Source: an uncultured Bacteroidota bacterium
GTDB lineage: Bacteria; Bacteroidota; Bacteroidia; Bacteroidales; F082
Assembly (NCBI GenBank): GCA_913055825.1
Contig: CAJXKB010000020.1
Location: 1-38,509, forward strand
Length of the DNA: 38,509 nt
Direction of reading: 5' to 3'
Under the pieces are notes generated by a model that worked only from the letters and a program-made list of their open reading frames with translations, did not search any database and was not told the DNA's origin. Positions 35,055 to 38,509 of this stretch are shown here, piece by piece. Positions within the stretch are counted from its first letter, which is position 1. Each line of letters starts with the position of its first letter. A program made the position numbers and the translations under genes.

Positions 35055-35843
35055 TTACACAACCATTTCGCCTTCAAAAACTTTCCCGGCAGGTCCCCTC
35101 AGCCATATGTTAGTAAAACTGTCTCCTTTGGGTTCAAAATTTACTTTAAAATCACCGCCGTGGGTGTGGATAGGTAAATATTGAACTCCGGTTTTTAAAA
35201 ATGTAGCAATAGATGAAGCTGTTACTCCCGTACCACACGACAGGGTTTCATTTTCGACACCCCGCTCATACGTCCTGACAACAAGCCGGCCATTGTGCAT
35301 GCTGACAAAATTTACGTTGGTCCCGGCAGGAGAAAATCGAATACTTTCACGAATTTTTCTTCCTTCACCCAATACATCAAAACTTACAATATCATCTACA
35401 AATTTTACAAAATGGGGTACTCCAGTATTCAAAAAATATCCGTCAGGATATACTTCAACGGTTTCCACATCAATCATCATTAAAGAAACATCAAAAATTT
35501 GATTTGGTTTTATTTCTCTATTTATCACAGCTTTATGAATACCATCCGAAGCTTTAAATATCATTTCTTCGGATGCAATACCCTCGTTAAATGCAATGGC
35601 TGCCATACAACGGCCGCCGTTACCACACATCTCAGCAGGCAAGCCGTCTGAATTATAAAAGTTCATCTCAAAATCAAAATCAGCCGACGAACGCAGCAGC
35701 ATCAATCCATCGGCACCAATGCCAAAATGTCTGTCACAAATACGGGAAATCTGTTTAACTGATAGTTCGACCTGATGCTGCAAATCCAATACCATGACAA
35801 AATCATTTCCGTTGGCCTGAAACTTTTGAAATTCAAGGTTCAT
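35055..35843 (-). CDS. dapF: Diaminopimelate epimerase
   Basis: Interconverts LL- and meso-diaminopimelate for lysine and peptidoglycan synthesis. The 262-residue protein has the two-domain layout with the catalytic cysteines Cys73 (EMCGNGGRC) and Cys203 (LSCGTGVTAS). The N-terminal FQKFQANGNDFV, GIGADGL and NSDGLPAEMCGN, and later GTNVNFV and RTYERGVENET blocks are all conserved. It is a single gene, convergent with the acyltransferase gene and divergent from htrA. Confidence 0.96.
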   Translation of the reverse strand: MNLEFQKFQANGNDFVMVLDLQHQVELSVKQISRICDRHFGIGADGLMLLRSSADFDFEMNFYNSDGLPAEMCGNGGRCMAAIAFNEGIASEEMIFKASDGIHKAVINREIKPNQIFDVSLMMIDVETVEVYPDGYFLNTGVPHFVKFVDDIVSFDVLGEGRKIRESIRFSPAGTNVNFVSMHNGRLVVRTYERGVENETLSCGTGVTASSIATFLKTGVQYLPIHTHGGDFKVNFEPKGDSFTNIWLRGPAGKVFEGEMVV

Positions 35844-36043
35844 TTGTAAAAAGTGTTAAATTATTACGTTTTTCTCTCAATTGGTTTGATTTTTGCAAAT
35901 CCCTTCACAGCAAAAACAGTTGATTAACAAACATTAACAATGTTGATAAAACTAAAAGAGCTGTTTTGCGTTAATAGTTCAAAGATATTACAAAAATTGA
36001 GAATGCATATTTTTAACAAATAGAAACATTAAAAGCAAATCGT

Positions 36044-37498
36044 ATGAAAACAATATTGAAAAGTTTTACCGGAGCGATAGCAGGGACATTACTTGTGCTA
36101 ACAGTTTCATTTCTGTTAACCAAAAACCGCGAACATAATAATAATTTTTCGGGAGCAACTGTCAGCCGGCAGGAGACACCCATTGTGCATACCGCTTTTA
36201 TGCCGCCCCAAAATACCGATTTCACTCAGGCAGCCCATAAATCGGTGGATGCTGTGGTTCACATAAAAACCATAATTGGGATAAAAACCCGTTCGTATGA
36301 TGATTTTTTCGGCTCACTGAGGGATTATTTACATGGCTATCCTCAACAAAGAAATGCACTTATTGCCTTTGGGTCAGGAGTTATCATATCACCTGACGGC
36401 TATATCGTTACTAACAACCATGTAGTAAATGGTGCAGATAAAATTACCGTTACTTTTAACGATAAAAGGGAAATGGAAGCAAAAATTATAGGCACTTCAC
36501 CTTCCACCGATCTTGCCTTAATAAAAGTGGATGCCAAAAATCTCCCCTATCTTACCTACGGAAATTCAGACAATGTAAAAGTGGGCCAGTGGGTATTGGC
36601 AGTTGGAAATCCTTTTAACCTGACATCCACCGTTACGGCAGGTATTATCAGTGCCAAAGCACGCGATATTCACATATTGGGCAAATCCTCTTCCATCGAA
36701 TCGTTTATTCAAACCGATGCAGCCGTAAATCCCGGCAACAGTGGGGGTGCCTTGGTAAACACACAGGGGCAACTGATTGGCATAAATGCCGCTATTGCTT
36801 CGCAAACAGGTGCTTATGAAGGCTATTCCTTTGCCATTCCTGTTAACCTGGTACGAAAAGTAGTTAACGATTTGATGAAATACGGCACCATTCAGCGGGC
36901 TTATCTCGGTGTTCAAATTCGTGATATTGATGCTGATTTTGCCAAAAAGATGAACCTCCGCAACCTACAGGGCGTATATGTGGCCGGCCTGACGGAAGGA
37001 GGTGGGGCAAGAAAAGCCGGGATTAAAGAAGGTGACATCATCACCTCTATTAACGATAAGCCTATACAAAGCTTGTCGGCACTCATGGGCACCATCGGGC
37101 AATATAATCCCGGAAACGTTGTACGCGTCGGTGTTATAAGAGATAATAAGGAGAAAATATTTCGGGTTACCCTGAAAAATAAAAACGGAACCACCGGTTT
37201 GATAAAAGCGGCCTCAGCATTTTTTAACGACCAATTGGGGGCCCGTTTACAAACTGCATCAGCAGACGATTTGCAAAACCTGAATATCGATCACGGATTA
37301 AAAGTGGTTCAAGTGCGTCAGGGATTGTTACAAAACGGAGGTATTTCGGAAGGATTTATCATTACAGAAGTAAATCGACAACCTGTAAACTCTGAAAAAG
37401 AACTTGACAAAGCATTGAAACTTTCTACGAGTAAAATCGTAAGTATTAGCGGGATGTATCAAAACGGGATGAAAATTTCTTTTGAATTTATGCGCTAA
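36044..37498 (+). CDS. degP: DegP/HtrA-type periplasmic serine protease
   Basis: A 484-residue quality-control protease anchored or secreted via an N-terminal hydrophobic segment (residues 5-27). The trypsin-like triad is His126 (VTNNHVV), Asp156 (PSTDLALIKV) and Ser233 (NPGNSGGALV). Two PDZ domains follow, at about 285-375 (YLGVQIRDID..., GGARKAGIKEGDIITSINDK) and about 395-480. The family degrades or refolds damaged envelope proteins. The 200-bp upstream region has TTTG at 35965-35968 and an AACATT/AATGTT inverted repeat (35930-35944), but no full consensus promoter. rpoD follows after 78 bp. Confidence 0.94.
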   Translation: MKTILKSFTGAIAGTLLVLTVSFLLTKNREHNNNFSGATVSRQETPIVHTAFMPPQNTDFTQAAHKSVDAVVHIKTIIGIKTRSYDDFFGSLRDYLHGYPQQRNALIAFGSGVIISPDGYIVTNNHVVNGADKITVTFNDKREMEAKIIGTSPSTDLALIKVDAKNLPYLTYGNSDNVKVGQWVLAVGNPFNLTSTVTAGIISAKARDIHILGKSSSIESFIQTDAAVNPGNSGGALVNTQGQLIGINAAIASQTGAYEGYSFAIPVNLVRKVVNDLMKYGTIQRAYLGVQIRDIDADFAKKMNLRNLQGVYVAGLTEGGGARKAGIKEGDIITSINDKPIQSLSALMGTIGQYNPGNVVRVGVIRDNKEKIFRVTLKNKNGTTGLIKAASAFFNDQLGARLQTASADDLQNLNIDHGLKVVQVRQGLLQNGGISEGFIITEVNRQPVNSEKELDKALKLSTSKIVSISGMYQNGMKISFEFMR

Positions 37499-37501
37499 AA
37501 A

Positions 37502-37533
37502 TTTGCAGTTTAGAATTATTTTAAATAAATTGC
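37502..37533 (+). promoter_or_regulatory. Candidate rpoD promoter
   Basis: TTTG at 37502-37505, a 20-bp spacer, then TAAATTGC at 37526-37533, a -7 box with two departures from TAnnTTTG. It lies 43 bp before the rpoD start. Read-through from htrA is equally possible. Confidence 0.35.
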
Positions 37534-37576
37534 ATCGCTTTTTAAACAAATCGCAAATTGAACTAAACACACTATT

Positions 37577-38443
37577 ATGAGACAGCTTAAAATCACAAAA
37601 TCGATTACCAATAGGAATACAGCTTCACTTGATAAATATCTTCAGGAAATTGGGAAGGAAGACCTGATTACAGCCGAAGATGAAGTCCAGTTGGCACGCC
37701 GTATCAGGGCAGGCGACGAAGAAGCCCTTGAAAAACTAACCAAAGCAAACCTCAGGTTTGTCGTATCTGTAGCTAAACAATATCAAAACCAAGGACTTAG
37801 CCTGCCGGATCTAATTAACGAAGGTAATGTCGGGCTAATCAAAGCAGCACGCCGTTTTGACGAAACCCGGGGATTTAAATTTATTTCGTATGCCGTTTGG
37901 TGGATCAGGCAATCAATTTTACAGGCACTGGCCGAACAATCGCGTATTGTGAGGCTCCCTCTTAACCAGGTAGGTTCGCTCAATAAAATTAAAAAGGTAA
38001 CATCCAAACTGGAGCAGGAATTTGAACGCAAACCTTCATCTACCGAAATTGCCAAAGAAATGGAGGTATCGGAACAAAAAATCGACTCAGCCATGAAAAT
38101 CACTACGAGGTATGTTTCGGTGGATGCGCCGCTTATTTCGGATGAAGACACCAAATTAATTGATGTTATGGTCCCTACTGATGCTCCTGCTACAGATGAT
38201 GATTTGATGCGCGAATCGCTGGGAAAAGAGATTCAACGCTCATTGGCTACTTTAAGTGAAAAAGAACGTGACGTAATTAACTTGTATTATGGTATCGGCA
38301 TGAACCATGGACTTACGCTGGAAGAAATCGGGGCTAAGTTTGATTTGACACGCGAAAGGGTACGTCAAATTAAAGAAAAAGCCATTCGCCGGCTTCGGCA
38401 TACCTCACGTAGTCGTTTACTAAAGGCTTATTTGGGTCAGTAA
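37577..38443 (+). CDS. rpoD: RNA polymerase primary sigma factor (Bacteroidota type)
   Basis: The housekeeping sigma factor, 288 residues, with the short form typical of Bacteroidota (no large region 1.1 or non-conserved insert). Region 1.2 begins at [10 protein letters not shown]; region 2 has [39 protein letters not shown] and [16 protein letters not shown] (core binding, -10 recognition and melting); region 3 follows [11 protein letters not shown]; region 4.2 has [20 protein letters not shown] for the -33 element. This protein reads the TTTG / TAnnTTTG promoters noted elsewhere in the window. The last 66 bp after it contain only a weak TTTCG-TAG-CGAAA hairpin. Confidence 0.97.
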   Translation: MRQLKITKSITNRNTASLDKYLQEIGKEDLITAEDEVQLARRIRAGDEEALEKLTKANLRFVVSVAKQYQNQGLSLPDLINEGNVGLIKAARRFDETRGFKFISYAVWWIRQSILQALAEQSRIVRLPLNQVGSLNKIKKVTSKLEQEFERKPSSTEIAKEMEVSEQKIDSAMKITTRYVSVDAPLISDEDTKLIDVMVPTDAPATDDDLMRESLGKEIQRSLATLSEKERDVINLYYGIGMNHGLTLEEIGAKFDLTRERVRQIKEKAIRRLRHTSRSRLLKAYLGQ

Positions 38444-38509
38444 CTTATAATCAAGCCTTATATCCGCAAGGGTGTTTCGTAGCGAAAGCTTGAATAGTGC
38501 GTCAATATT

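Noticed and set aside
38475-38487. rpoD terminator hairpin TTTCG-TAG-CGAAA
   Set aside because: Five weak base pairs and no following T-tract; the window ends too soon to judge.

Overview
The window reads as a chromosomal segment of a Bacteroidota bacterium, most likely from the Bacteroidales/Marinilabiliales side of the phylum. Pointers are a type IX secretion (T9SS) sorting tail on an exported beta-helix protein, a T9SS plug protein, a GldN-like lipoprotein, a short Bacteroidota-type primary sigma factor, a complete Na+-NQR operon with apbE, and promoter boxes of the TTTG / TAnnTTTG type instead of the proteobacterial -35/-10. Most of it is core metabolism and envelope biology; 37 protein genes are supported (one cut by the left edge), plus two transposase remnants. 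No rRNA, tRNA, CRISPR array or intact insertion sequence was recognised.

Left part (1-8.4 kb): a truncated secreted glucosaminidase and a GldN-like lipoprotein run leftward. Divergent from them are a T9SS-targeted pectate-lyase-fold protein, a D-threonine-aldolase-type PLP enzyme and a LolC/E-like permease. A GNAT-type gene and a small membrane methyltransferase follow, with a decayed transposase piece at the 3' end of each. An S1-domain CvfB-like protein closes the segment at a strong bidirectional terminator.

Middle (8.5-23.2 kb): a large periplasmic tricorn-like protease and signal peptidase I (lepB) run leftward. A probable accessory AAA+/DUF4143 gene with its own promoter and a 33-bp-spaced direct repeat sits in opposite orientation between lepB and dapB. 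Then comes a six-gene leftward run, in transcription order TPR protein, phosphosulfolactate synthase (comA-like), aldehyde dehydrogenase, DUF368 (undecaprenyl-phosphate translocase family), aroE, dapB. A phosphohexomutase (glmM-like) diverges from it.

Right part (23.3-38.5 kb): a small basic orphan protein faces the energy-conversion operon nqrABCDEF-apbE plus a small secreted basic protein. ApbE is the flavin transferase that attaches FMN to NqrB and NqrC, so the operon carries its own maturation enzyme. Divergent from nqrA are the T9SS plug protein, a bile-acid:sodium-symporter-family transporter that could use the sodium gradient made by NQR, and a PlsC-type acyltransferase. dapF converges on the acyltransferase gene; HtrA/DegP protease and the primary sigma factor rpoD end the window.

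Nothing here is a clearly new multi-gene system. The best leads are the stand-alone GldN-like lipoprotein, the ComA-type sulfonate enzyme with no dedicated pathway partners nearby, the AAA+/DUF4143 insertion with its repeat-containing promoter, and the uncharacterised secreted protein at the end of the nqr-apbE operon.
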